Shown here: one piece after another, positions 42,699-51,637 of the stretch
Numbering within the stretch: position 1 is the first letter of the stretch
How the letters are laid out: each line of letters begins with the position of its first letter
Assembly (NCBI RefSeq): GCF_002879865.1
Contig: NZ_PNXY01000007.1
Span: 1 to 64,000 of the forward strand
Source: Paraburkholderia rhynchosiae
GTDB lineage: Bacteria > Pseudomonadota > Gammaproteobacteria > Burkholderiales > Burkholderiaceae
Length of the DNA stretch: 64,000 nt
Direction: 5' to 3'
Made by a program: the position numbers and the translations under genes
The notes under the pieces: generated by a model
What the model was told of the DNA's origin: nothing
What the model saw: only the letters and a program-made list of their open reading frames with translations
Database searches by the model: none

Positions 42699-43934
42699 TC
42701 AGCTTGCGTGCAGCGGCTTCTGACACGCGGCGAACACCGCGCCTCCCGCGAGCAGTAGCGCGGAATAGATGAGGCCGCGTGCGAGACCCGCTCCATCCGA
42801 CACCCAGCCGATCACGATCGGGCCAACGATCTGCCCGAACGCGAACACGATCGTGAACGCGCTGATGCCCTTGGCCCAGTGAGTCGTCGGCAGATTGTGG
42901 CGCACGAAGGCCGTGGTCGACGCGACGGCCGAGAGGAACGTCGCGCCGAACAGCGCACCCGATGCGAACGCGACCCACGGTTGCGTGAACAATGCGGGCA
43001 GCAGCGTCGCCACCGCGAGCAGCGCGTTGAGTACCGCCAGCGCCTCGCCGCCACGCATGCGATCGAGCAGCCCGGACCACACGCGCGCGGAGGCCACCGT
43101 CGCGATACCGAGCAACAGATAAAAGCCCGTGACGACAGCCGCGCTCATGCCCGCGTTGCGCAGCAGCGCGACAATGAACGTCATGTAGCCGATATAGCCG
43201 ACGCCGAACAAACCATAGCCGAAGAGCGCGCGAGCGAAACGCGGCCAGCGGGGGACGTGGTCGATGTGAGCCGATTGCGCGGCCGGTGCTGCGACAGCAT
43301 GCAAGCCTTCGATCTTGCGCGCCGCGCCGACGGCCGCGGCGGCGAACACCGCGCATGCAGCGGCCAACGCGAACCACGCGAATTGCCAGCCATGAACGCG
43401 CTCGACAATCGTCAACGGCACGAGTACCGACGAAGCGACAATGCCCCATCCCGTGCCGCCGTAATAGAGGCCGAGAACGAGACCTGCATCGCGTGGTCTC
43501 GCCGATGCAAGCCGCGCGGCGAGCACGCCACCGCTGATGAAAATCGCCGCGCTGCTCGCGCCTGTGATCACGCGCAAGACGAGCAGCGAATCGGTGTCGG
43601 CGAGCAAGCCGCTGCCGGCCATGAGAAACGCAGTCGCAACGCAACCGGCGACGAATAGCCTATCGGCGCGCCATTGACGCGCGAGTCGCGGAAAAGCGAG
43701 CGCACCGAGCAGGTAACCGAGCGCATTCGCGGTGTTCATCGCGCCGGCTTGAGCGAAGGTCCAGCCGAGATCGAGTTTCATTGAAGGCAACAGCAGCGCG
43801 TAAGCGAAGCGTGCGAGTCCCAGCGCAATCGCGCTTCCCAAAGACAACGCAGCGGCCAGCATCAAGGTCGGAAAGCGTTGCGACGCTTCGGCAGCCATGG
43901 AGGATCGCGCGGCGTCCAATGGGTTTGTCGGCAT
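42699..43934 (-). CDS. MFS transporter, YbfB/YjiJ family
   Basis: 411 aa, about twelve TM helices. The family motif G-L-A-R-F-A-Y-A-L-L-L-P is near residue 39, followed by A-N-A-L-G-Y-L-L-G-A. Tail to tail with the Lrp gene. Substrate unknown. Distantly similar to the MFS protein at 31.6 kb. Confidence 0.87.
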   Translation of the reverse strand: MPTNPLDAARSSMAAEASQRFPTLMLAAALSLGSAIALGLARFAYALLLPSMKLDLGWTFAQAGAMNTANALGYLLGALAFPRLARQWRADRLFVAGCVATAFLMAGSGLLADTDSLLVLRVITGASSAAIFISGGVLAARLASARPRDAGLVLGLYYGGTGWGIVASSVLVPLTIVERVHGWQFAWFALAAACAVFAAAAVGAARKIEGLHAVAAPAAQSAHIDHVPRWPRFARALFGYGLFGVGYIGYMTFIVALLRNAGMSAAVVTGFYLLLGIATVASARVWSGLLDRMRGGEALAVLNALLAVATLLPALFTQPWVAFASGALFGATFLSAVASTTAFVRHNLPTTHWAKGISAFTIVFAFGQIVGPIVIGWVSDGAGLARGLIYSALLLAGGAVFAACQKPLHAS

Positions 43935-44100
43935 GGGCTAGTGTGGGTTGACAGGCATGTTGCTGACCGGCGTTATCAGCTTGCAGCGCTTCGCCATCAT
44001 ATCCGGAGGCGCCGGGCGGGGCTGACAGTTAGTTGCATTACAGTGCGCGGCAAGGCGCGCGGCGGGAACCTGTGCGGGAATCTGTGCGTGAACCGCTGTG

Positions 44101-44802
44101 TTACCGCGCAAGCGGCGCCCACGACCACGCGGCGCACGCAGCATAGCCACGCGGCGCGGCGATCCATTGCGCGGCAATCTCACGCATGTCGTCGGGGATG
44201 GAATGGCGCAACGTCACGCGACTGTCCGCGCGCGGCAGCACGGCTAGATGATGCAAGCCGCGTGTGATGCCCGCCCCCGTTGCTTTGACGAGTGCTTCCT
44301 TGGCAGTCCATGCATCGTAGAAGGCGTTCGTTTGTTCGGAAGCATCGAGGCGCTCGATCCACGCCGCCTCGCCTGGATCGAGCGTCAGCGTCGCGATGGA
44401 ACGCCAGTCGAATTTGTCGCTGTGCTGCTCGATATCGACACCGACGCGCCGAACCGGCGACATCGCGATCAATCCGTGCGCGCCGGCATGCGATACGTTG
44501 AAATCGAGCGGGTAGAAATCCGCGAGGCGCGGGCGCCGGTTTGCGTCGAGCGTGAAGCGGATCGCGTGCGACTCGACACCGAGCCTACGCGCGAGTTCAT
44601 CCCGCAACGCGACGCGCGTTGTGGCAAAACGCAGCGCGTCTTCGTGGCGGTGGAAGTGGCGCGCCCTGTCGCGCTCGTCGTCACTGAGTGATGTGAAGGC
44701 CGCAGCATCGAGCGATGCGTCGAAGGAGAAGTCGACTCGCCACAACGAAACATCGGGCGGGCCTGCGTGCGGCAGCGGAACGGGTTCGACGGTGACAGAC
44801 AT
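44101..44802 (-). CDS. 4'-phosphopantetheinyl transferase (Sfp type)
   Basis: 233 aa. Core motifs are F-N-V-S-H-A-G, V-G-V-D-I-E (metal site) and W-T-A-K-E-A-L-V-K-A-T-G. It activates carrier proteins of polyketide or non-ribosomal peptide synthases with the CoA arm. None is in the window, so it probably serves clusters elsewhere. Confidence 0.9.
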   Translation of the reverse strand: MSVTVEPVPLPHAGPPDVSLWRVDFSFDASLDAAAFTSLSDDERDRARHFHRHEDALRFATTRVALRDELARRLGVESHAIRFTLDANRRPRLADFYPLDFNVSHAGAHGLIAMSPVRRVGVDIEQHSDKFDWRSIATLTLDPGEAAWIERLDASEQTNAFYDAWTAKEALVKATGAGITRGLHHLAVLPRADSRVTLRHSIPDDMREIAAQWIAAPRGYAACAAWSWAPLAR

Positions 44803-44871
44803 CGCAAGGATCGAGGCGCAGTGGGATCATCGCGACTCTACACGATAGCGCTTGCCAAACGCGCCATCGCT

Positions 44872-46230
44872 TCAGACGCGCTTCGTTTCTCTCGGCACGC
44901 CGACCAGCAACGCGATACCGCTCGCGAACAACAACCCGGTCAGCAGATAAAGCGCGTTGTCCATGCTGCCGGTGTGCGTCTTGATCTGCCCGATCACCCA
45001 AGGACTGACGATGCCGCTCGTAATCCCGATACTGCTGATCAACGCAATGCCGCCCGCCGCCGCGGCGCCGGACAGATAACTCGAGGGCACGGTCCAGAAG
45101 ATCGGCAACGCAGCGAAAATCAGAACGGTTGCCAGCGAGAGAAGCGCGAGCATCGCCGGAAAACTGCTTAAATGCAGCGTCAAAAGCGAAAGCGCCACAC
45201 CGCCGCCGATCGTGCATACCGCGAAGTGGCGGCGGCGCTCGCCGCGCCGGTCCGAATGACGCGCGATCAGAATCAGGCCGACCGCGCCGATTGCATTCGG
45301 AATCACGCTGTAAAGGCTAATCGCAAGAACATCGCGGATGCCGAAGTCGCGGATCATCAACGGCATCCAGAAACTCAGCGTCAACGAAGCGCACGTCAGG
45401 GAGAAATAGATGAATGCGAACAGGTAGACGCGCGGATTGGACAACGCTTGCATGAACGAGCGCGATGAATGCGGCGAATGCGGCGAATGCGACGAATGCG
45501 ACGAATGCGGCAATGTAGCGCGGTCTTCATCGCGTTGCGCGATCAGTTGCGCTTTCTCGTTGGCGGTAAGCCACTTTGCCTGCTGCGGACCGTCGACCAG
45601 ATAGAACGCGGCAAGCAGACCGAGCACGACGGCGGGCGCGCCTTCGATCACAAACATCCACTGCCAGCCGAACAGGCCGAGCACGCCGCCCATATCGCGC
45701 ATGATCCAGCCCGACACGAGACCGCCGAGCACGCCCGCGACCGCGACGCCTGCGAAGAAAATCGACAGCACCGCCGCGCGCCGCCGAGCCGGGTACCAGT
45801 AGGTCAGATACAGCACAATGCCCGGAAAAAAGCCGGCTTCGAACACGCCAAGCATGAAACGCAGCACATAGAAATGCGCGGGTGTCGACACCATCATCAT
45901 GCCGACCGAAACAATGCCCCATAGCAGCATGATCCGCGTGAACGTGCGGCGTGCGCCGAACCGCGCGAGCAGCAAATTACTTGGCACTTCGAATAAAACG
46001 TAGCCGATGTAGAACACCGCAGCGCCGAGACCATACATGGCGTCGCTGAAACCGAGGTCATGCTTCATCTGTAACTGCGCGAAGCCGATATTGATGCGGT
46101 CGAGAAACGACACGACGTAGCAGAGAAACAGAAACGGAACGATCCGCAGCGAGACTTTGCGATACAGCAGGTCGTCATGCGCGGCCGCGCTTGAACCGGG
46201 CTCGAGCGCGGGGGCAAGGGATTGAGTCAT
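44872..46230 (-). CDS. MFS transporter, anion:cation symporter type
   Basis: 452 aa. L-D-R-I-N-I-G-F-A near residue 45 and twelve TM helices are typical of the ACS family (phthalate/tartrate/hydroxyphenyl-acid importers). The central cytoplasmic loop contains a Ser/His/Pro repeat encoded by five copies of GAATGCGRC. Last gene of the MBL-monooxygenase operon, probably importing its aromatic or acid substrate. Confidence 0.88.
   Translation of the reverse strand: MTQSLAPALEPGSSAAAHDDLLYRKVSLRIVPFLFLCYVVSFLDRINIGFAQLQMKHDLGFSDAMYGLGAAVFYIGYVLFEVPSNLLLARFGARRTFTRIMLLWGIVSVGMMMVSTPAHFYVLRFMLGVFEAGFFPGIVLYLTYWYPARRRAAVLSIFFAGVAVAGVLGGLVSGWIMRDMGGVLGLFGWQWMFVIEGAPAVVLGLLAAFYLVDGPQQAKWLTANEKAQLIAQRDEDRATLPHSSHSSHSPHSPHSSRSFMQALSNPRVYLFAFIYFSLTCASLTLSFWMPLMIRDFGIRDVLAISLYSVIPNAIGAVGLILIARHSDRRGERRRHFAVCTIGGGVALSLLTLHLSSFPAMLALLSLATVLIFAALPIFWTVPSSYLSGAAAAGGIALISSIGITSGIVSPWVIGQIKTHTGSMDNALYLLTGLLFASGIALLVGVPRETKRV
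45467..45511. repeat. Tandem 9-bp repeat, five copies
   Basis: GAATGCGRC repeated five times (plus strand), inside the MFS gene. It encodes S-H-S/P-H-S units on the minus strand and is in-frame neutral, so copy number may vary without breaking the gene. Confidence 0.85.
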
Positions 46231-46409
46231 CTGTTATCTCCAAACATGGGGCGTGAGGGTCCAACGGACCCGCCGGGTCCGGCGTCTTGATGCGCCGCTT
46301 GTTGTCTGCTGAGGGACGGCATGCGAGAACGTAGAATCCCCGCATCGCCGTAATGAATCGCGCTCGGCCGGGGCCGCTATGCGCGCGTTTGCTGTACGTC
46401 TGGTGCCGG

Positions 46410-46646
46410 TTAAGCGGCCAGCGGATGAACTTCGCCACCTTCGGGCGATGCATCGTCCACGCCTTCACGCGCGTGCCGGATCGCTTCGAGCAGCGTCGCG
46501 TGATCGCCGATATGATTGGCGAGCAGCAGAATGAGTTGCGCATTCGCGGACTGGCTGCGCGCATCGTCGAGATCGCGATGCATGTCGATCAACGCCTCGT
46601 AGAAATCGTCGGGACGGGCGAGATTGGGTTGCGTGTTCAATGCCAT
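46410..46646 (-). CDS. DUF2783 small protein
   Basis: 78 aa from the ATG at 46646. Helical with F-Y-E-A-L-I-D-M-H-R-D-L and L-L-L-A-N-H-I-G-D. DUF2783 proteins typically sit beside FAD-dependent aromatic monooxygenases, as here (68 bp after one). Possibly an accessory subunit; role unproven. Confidence 0.82.
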   Translation of the reverse strand: MALNTQPNLARPDDFYEALIDMHRDLDDARSQSANAQLILLLANHIGDHATLLEAIRHAREGVDDASPEGGEVHPLAA

Positions 46647-46714
46647 TTTGTGTCTCCAGATACGTATCTTTGCGTGCAGCGCAGGTTCTGTTTTTCTCCG
46701 CACATGCGGCCGTT

Positions 46715-48433
46715 TCAGGCCGTGCCTTCCACGCACAACGCGCGTTTCAACGCATGGCCGACCGCGAGCGTGTCGAGTCGCCGCCAGCGCGCGCAAACAT
46801 GCTGGTCCGGCCGGATCAGATAGAACGTGCCGGGTTTCGCGTCGTAGCGCGCGCTCGCGAGACCTTCCGCGTCATGCAAAACGCTCACGCCCGAATACGC
46901 CTCAGCCTTTGCTTCGCCGCGCGTGATCACGACAAGCTTCAACGGAATCGCGCTTGTACGAAGCGCATTGAATGCAGCCTTGGTTGCCGCGTCGATACCT
47001 TGTTCACCGCAGAACAGCACGCCCGTGAATTGCTGGCCGAGATATTGAAGTAGCCACGTCGATTCGTGAGCCGCCTGCACTGGCGCATCCACACACGAGG
47101 CGCCCGGCACCATCGAGCCTTCGAAGCTGTCGCTATCCGCAGTATTGAGCGGAGAGTCGCTCAAGACCGCAGGCACGGAGAGGCGCCCGCTGTTCGTCAG
47201 TTGTCGTGCGAACGGATGATGACGCGCGAGCTTCAGCACAGCGTCGCGGAACACGCGGCTCACGGGGCTCTTCGGCGTAATGAAATCGGTGGAGCGCGTG
47301 GAGTTGCGGATGTTTTCGTCGGCGGCGAATTCGCGTTCGCTTGCATACGTGTCGAGCAATGCGTCCGACGCTTTGCCGTTAAGCACCATCGCCAGTTTCC
47401 ATGCGAGGTTTTCCGCGTCCTGCACGCCGCTATTCGCACCGCGTGCGCCGAACGGCGACACGCCATGTGCGGAATCGCCTGCGAACAACACGTTGCCGTG
47501 CCGGAAGCGTTCCATCCTCAAACACGAAAAGGTGTAGACGCTGACCCATTCCAGTTCGAACTTTGCATCGGGTCCAAGCAAGGCACGCACACGCGGAATC
47601 ACACGCTCCGGCGTTTTTTCGAGCACCGGGTCGGCGTCCCAGCCAAGTTGAAAATCGATCCGCCACACGTTATCGGGCTGACGATGCAGCAACACCGATT
47701 GATTCGGATGAAACGGCGGATCGAACCAGAACCAGCGCTCGGTTGGAAAGTCCGCTTCCATTTTCACGTCGGCGATCAGGAAGCGATCCTTGAACGTGAC
47801 GCCTTTGCTGTCGAGTCCCATCAGATTGCGAATCGGACTACGCGAGCCATCGGCGGCGACCACATAACGGCCGCGCAACGCGTACTGACCGTTAGGCGTT
47901 TCGACGGTCAACGTCACGGCCGCGTCACCCGTACCCGGCGTTCCGTTTTGCTGCACGCCGACCACTTTGCTTTTCCAGCGGATCTCGACGTTCGGCATTT
48001 CCTGCGCGCGTTCCAGCAGAAAACCTTCGACGTAGTACTGCTGCAGGTTGATGAACGCAGGCCGATGATGGCCCGCTTCCGGCTGCAGATTGAACGAATA
48101 GACGAGTTCATGCTTGAGGAACACCTTGCCGACATTCCAGCTGATGCCCTTGTCCACCATCCGCTGGCCGCATCCCAGGCGATCGAAAATATCGAGCGAG
48201 CGCTTCGAGAAGCAGATCGCCCGCGAACCGGTGGACAACGAACAGTCGTCGTCCACAAGTACGACCGGCACGCCCTGCTGCGCAATGTCGATCGCGGTGG
48301 CAAGGCCCACCGGACCGGCGCCGACCACGATCACCGGATAGGCCGCCTGCTCCGCGCCGCTTTGCGTGCTTTGCGCGGTCTGTTCGCGGCACGGCTGATA
48401 TTCGAACGACAGCGTCTGGTAGTTGATGCTCAT
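46715..48433 (-). CDS. FAD-dependent aromatic monooxygenase (MhpA/PheA-like)
   Basis: 572 aa from the ATG at 48433. FAD motif V-V-G-A-G-P-V-G-L (residues about 36-44), the D-G motif V-V-A-A-D-G-S-R-S and the second FAD motif F-A-G-D-S-A-H-G-V-S-P-F-G-A-R-G. The C-terminal thioredoxin-like part (about 470-572) is usual in phenol/3-hydroxyphenylpropionate hydroxylases. It should hydroxylate an aromatic compound with NAD(P)H and O2. In an operon with MBL hydrolase, DUF2783 and MFS. Confidence 0.88.
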   Translation of the reverse strand: MSINYQTLSFEYQPCREQTAQSTQSGAEQAAYPVIVVGAGPVGLATAIDIAQQGVPVVLVDDDCSLSTGSRAICFSKRSLDIFDRLGCGQRMVDKGISWNVGKVFLKHELVYSFNLQPEAGHHRPAFINLQQYYVEGFLLERAQEMPNVEIRWKSKVVGVQQNGTPGTGDAAVTLTVETPNGQYALRGRYVVAADGSRSPIRNLMGLDSKGVTFKDRFLIADVKMEADFPTERWFWFDPPFHPNQSVLLHRQPDNVWRIDFQLGWDADPVLEKTPERVIPRVRALLGPDAKFELEWVSVYTFSCLRMERFRHGNVLFAGDSAHGVSPFGARGANSGVQDAENLAWKLAMVLNGKASDALLDTYASEREFAADENIRNSTRSTDFITPKSPVSRVFRDAVLKLARHHPFARQLTNSGRLSVPAVLSDSPLNTADSDSFEGSMVPGASCVDAPVQAAHESTWLLQYLGQQFTGVLFCGEQGIDAATKAAFNALRTSAIPLKLVVITRGEAKAEAYSGVSVLHDAEGLASARYDAKPGTFYLIRPDQHVCARWRRLDTLAVGHALKRALCVEGTA

Positions 48434-48507
48434 CTTGTGTCTCCGTCCTTCTCCGCTTTGTTCTGCTGTGTTGCTGTGCTTCGGTGCTTCTATTCTTTTT
48501 GTGCCGG

Positions 48508-49467
48508 TCAGGCCTGCAGCGCGTCCCACATATCCTTGTCGCGCTGCGCGGTCCAGATGCGCGGATGCGTGATGCCGCTTGCTTCATCGAAAGCACGCGA
48601 GACGTCGAACGGCAAACAATGTTCGTAGATAAACACGTGGCCGAACTTCGGATCCATTGCCTTGCGCGTGTGGGCCATCGCGGCCTTCAGATCGAGCTTC
48701 TGTTCGACGGCTTCGCGGCCCTGCTGTAACAGCGTCGTGACGAAATCCTTCGTGTAATCGAGGCCTTTGTTGACGTCTTCGGGCGTGGTCAACGCGGGGC
48801 CGCGGCCCGGCACGAGCTTCTCAGCGTTCAGCGCGCGCAAGGCTTCGAGTGTGGCCGGCCATTGTTCGAGCTGCGCGTCGCCGCAATAGCAGGCTGCGTC
48901 GTACTCGACGAGATCGCCGGAAAACAGCACCTTCTGCGACGGCAGCCATACGACGGTGTCGCCCTTCGTATGACCCGCGCCCAGATGCGCGATGCGCACT
49001 TCGAGCTTGCCGAGGAACAGCGTCATTTCCTTTTCGAAGACAAGCGTCGGCCACGTCAGACCCGGCACGGTTTCGACGCCGGCAAAGAGACGCGGGAAGC
49101 GCTCGATCTCCGACTTCATGTCCGCTTCGCCGCGCTCGACGATCATCTCGTATGTGCCGCGGCTCGCGATCACTTCCTGAGCGCCTTCCTCGAAATACGC
49201 CGACGCGCCGAGCACGCGCACCGCGTGATAGTGCGAGAGCACGACGTATTTGATCGGCTTGTCAGTAACGCTGCGAATCTTCGCGATGAGGTCTTGTGCC
49301 ATAGCGGGCGTGGCGGTGGTGTCGACGATGAGCACACCGTCCTCGCCGATGATCACGCCCGAGTTCGGATCGCCTTCCGCCGTGTACGCATAGGCGTTCT
49401 CGGACAGCTGCGTCCATGTGACTTTCTTGACTTCCAGATCGGCCTGGGATGCGAATGCCTTTGCCAT
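48508..49467 (-). CDS. MBL-fold hydrolase with altered metal motif
   Basis: 319 aa from the ATG at 49467. The MBL fold is seen in V-L-I-V-D-T-T-A-T-P, G-H-T-K-G-D and L-F-S-G-D-L-V-E-Y. The usual H-x-H-x-D-H is H79-Y-H81-A-V-R84 here: the Asp and third His are missing, so a second metal site is probably absent or changed. First gene of the operon, divergent from the IclR pair. Likely hydrolyses a lactone or ester intermediate (inference). Confidence 0.82.
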   Translation of the reverse strand: MAKAFASQADLEVKKVTWTQLSENAYAYTAEGDPNSGVIIGEDGVLIVDTTATPAMAQDLIAKIRSVTDKPIKYVVLSHYHAVRVLGASAYFEEGAQEVIASRGTYEMIVERGEADMKSEIERFPRLFAGVETVPGLTWPTLVFEKEMTLFLGKLEVRIAHLGAGHTKGDTVVWLPSQKVLFSGDLVEYDAACYCGDAQLEQWPATLEALRALNAEKLVPGRGPALTTPEDVNKGLDYTKDFVTTLLQQGREAVEQKLDLKAAMAHTRKAMDPKFGHVFIYEHCLPFDVSRAFDEASGITHPRIWTAQRDKDMWDALQA

Positions 49468-49757
49468 GCTTGTCTCCCTCAAAAGTTGGACGTTGAGGCG
49501 AGACGGCCGGCTGCGCGCTGCGGCGCGGGCTGACGATACTGGAGCTTGTCTCGCCCCGTTTTTGACTCTGTGACTGCGCCGGTGTGTCGGGGTGAATGCA
49601 TCTTATGACTGCGCCTGTTTATTTGTCAATAGCGAAATGTATCGCTATACGCAAATCATACGATGACTAAGATGAAGGTATAAGGACGGCGAGATGAGCG
49701 CGGACTGGAGCACAAGGCTTCGGCTAAGATGGACCCTTTTTACGGACGAGCGCGGGC

Positions 49758-50615
49758 GTGAACAAATCAGCGAAACCGGCTACAGGCAAGGGCCCCCGCG
49801 GCAGCGAGACGGCGGACACCGGCAAGACGCAGCGCGGTATCCAGAGCGTCGAAGTCGGCGGGCGCGTGTTGCTGGCGCTCGCGCAGGCGCGCGCGCCGTT
49901 GGCGTTGTCCGATCTGGCCGCCGCCGCGGAGCTTGCGCCGGGGCAGGCGCATGCTTATCTGGTGAGCTTGGGCCGCCTGGGTCTGATCAAGCGGGACGAA
50001 CTGTCGGGGCGCTACGAACCCGGTCCGTTGTCGCTGCGGCTCGGTCTGCTCCATCTGGAGAATCAGCCGGCGTTTCGCGCCGCCGTGCCGCGCGTAGCCG
50101 CGCTGGCCGAAGCGATCGGCTTTAGCGTCGCGATCTGTATTGCGGGGCCGCAGGGGCCGACCATCGTCCGTTATGAACATGCGGGCTTTCCGTTGCATGT
50201 GAATCTGCATGTGGGCACGGTGATGTCGCTGCCGGCCACGTCGACGGGACGGGTGTTCTGCGCTTATCTGCCGCGCGAAACGCTCGACGCGATGTGGGCG
50301 AACCAGTCGGGCGCGTCGCAAAACGCGACGACCGCGCCGCGCGACAGCGCCGCTTTCCAGGCGGTTCTGCAGAAGATCCGAGCGCGCGGTCTCGAATGCA
50401 GTGTCGATGCGCCGAGTCCGGGCATCAGCAGCCTGAGCGCCCCGGTGCTCGATCAGGGCGGCCGTTTGTCGTTGGCGTTGACGGTGATCGGCTCGACGGG
50501 CGCGATTGACGTCGCCGCCGACGGGCCCGTCGCTCGTGCGCTACTCGCAGCCGCGCGCGACATCGGCGCCGAACTCGCCGCCACGCCTTCCCTTTTTGCA
50601 TCTTCCGCATCGTGA
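49758..50615 (+). CDS. IclR-family regulator 1
   Basis: 285 aa from a GTG. HTH around R-G-I-Q-S-V-E-V-G-G-R-V-L-L-A-L ... L-S-D-L-A-A-A-A-E-L, then the IclR ligand domain ending V-L-D-Q-G-G-R-L-S-L-A-L-T-V-I-G. IclR proteins usually respond to aromatic or short acids. It overlaps the second IclR gene by 4 nt and is divergent from the monooxygenase operon. Confidence 0.88.
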   Translation: MNKSAKPATGKGPRGSETADTGKTQRGIQSVEVGGRVLLALAQARAPLALSDLAAAAELAPGQAHAYLVSLGRLGLIKRDELSGRYEPGPLSLRLGLLHLENQPAFRAAVPRVAALAEAIGFSVAICIAGPQGPTIVRYEHAGFPLHVNLHVGTVMSLPATSTGRVFCAYLPRETLDAMWANQSGASQNATTAPRDSAAFQAVLQKIRARGLECSVDAPSPGISSLSAPVLDQGGRLSLALTVIGSTGAIDVAADGPVARALLAAARDIGAELAATPSLFASSAS

Positions 50616-51466
50616 CTGCTTCTCTCGACGCTTCTCCTTTGACGGCTCCCACTTCCGCCGACGCAAAGCCGCAGCGCGGCATCCAGTCGCTCGACAGCAC
50701 GGGCGACCTGCTGGCTGCGCTCGTTGCGGCAGCCCGGCCCTTGAGCTTGCGCGACCTCGCCGCCGCAGCCGGCATGCCGCCCGCGAAGGCGTTTCCGCAT
50801 CTGGTTAGTCTGCTGAAAATCGGCTTACTCAGCCGCGATGCGTCCGGCTGTTTCGAAGCCGGACCGCTTGCGCTGGAACTTGGCCTGATCGGCCTGCAAC
50901 GTCTTTCACCGACGCGCGAGGCCGAGCCCGAAGTGGTGGAACTGGCCACCGCGACAGGAATGAGCGTCGCGATGGCGGTGCTCGGTCCGCTTGGACCGAC
51001 GGTCGTGCGGCTGGAGGAATCGGCGCGGCCGCTGCATGTGAGCTTGCGGGTAGGCACGGTGATGTCGCTGGTGAATACAGCAATCGGTCGCGTGTTTTCG
51101 GCCCATGTCGCCGACGATGTCCGCGCCGGTCTGCTCGCGCAGGATCATCTGCGACTGGCGGGCGCGAACGAGGCGGATGTCGTTGCAGGCAAAGGCGCGC
51201 CGCCGACGCTGAAGGAAGCGTACGTGCAGCGTCTTGCGCAGATTCGCGCGGACCGCATTGATACCGCGCTGAGCCGGCCCGTGCCCGGCATCGACACATT
51301 GGCTGCACCGGTGTTCGATCACACTGGCAGCATTTGTCTCGTGCTCGCGTTGATGGGGCCGAGCGGCAGCTTCGATAGTGCAGCGACGGGCGGGCCTGCG
51401 CAGATCTTGTCCGCGGCGGCGCTGAGGTTGTCGCGCAGATTTGGGTGGATGGGGACGGGTAAATGA
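50612..51466 (+). CDS. IclR-family regulator 2
   Basis: 284 aa from a GTG overlapping the previous stop (GTGA). Same layout as regulator 1: R-G-I-Q-S-L-D-S-T-G-D-L-L-A-A-L and L-A-A-P-V-F-D-H-T-G. Clearly a tandem duplicate that has diverged. The two could form mixed dimers or sense different intermediates. Confidence 0.88.
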   Translation: MTASLDASPLTAPTSADAKPQRGIQSLDSTGDLLAALVAAARPLSLRDLAAAAGMPPAKAFPHLVSLLKIGLLSRDASGCFEAGPLALELGLIGLQRLSPTREAEPEVVELATATGMSVAMAVLGPLGPTVVRLEESARPLHVSLRVGTVMSLVNTAIGRVFSAHVADDVRAGLLAQDHLRLAGANEADVVAGKGAPPTLKEAYVQRLAQIRADRIDTALSRPVPGIDTLAAPVFDHTGSICLVLALMGPSGSFDSAATGGPAQILSAAALRLSRRFGWMGTGK

Positions 51467-51494
51467 GAGGGCGGGAGGCAATGGGCGTGACGTA

Positions 51495-51634
51495 AGCGTT
51501 TTTTTGAAAAACGCTGTTTTGTAATCGTTTCGGCAGTCGAATAAGCGAAACGACGCGAGGCACCGGACGTCGTATAATCGTTTTTCCAGAAAACGCGGGG
51601 TTTGTAATCGTTTTGAGAGTCGAATAATCAAAAC
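51495..51634. repeat. Duplicated hairpin module before fic
   Basis: Two copies about 80 bp apart. Each has hairpin A (51495-51515, 9-bp arms; 51579-51595, 6-bp arms) and then hairpin B (51525-51553, 8-bp arms; 51610-51634, 7-bp arms). The B loops share AGTCGAATAA, but the B arms differ with matched changes on both sides (TCGTTTCG/CGAAACGA versus GTTTTGA/TCAAAAC). The last arm ends 3 nt before the ATG at 51638. Confidence 0.75.
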
Positions 51635-51637
51635 TGA

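Noticed and set aside
47066..48628. 520-codon plus-strand frame
   Set aside because: Antisense to the FAD monooxygenase, which has all family motifs.
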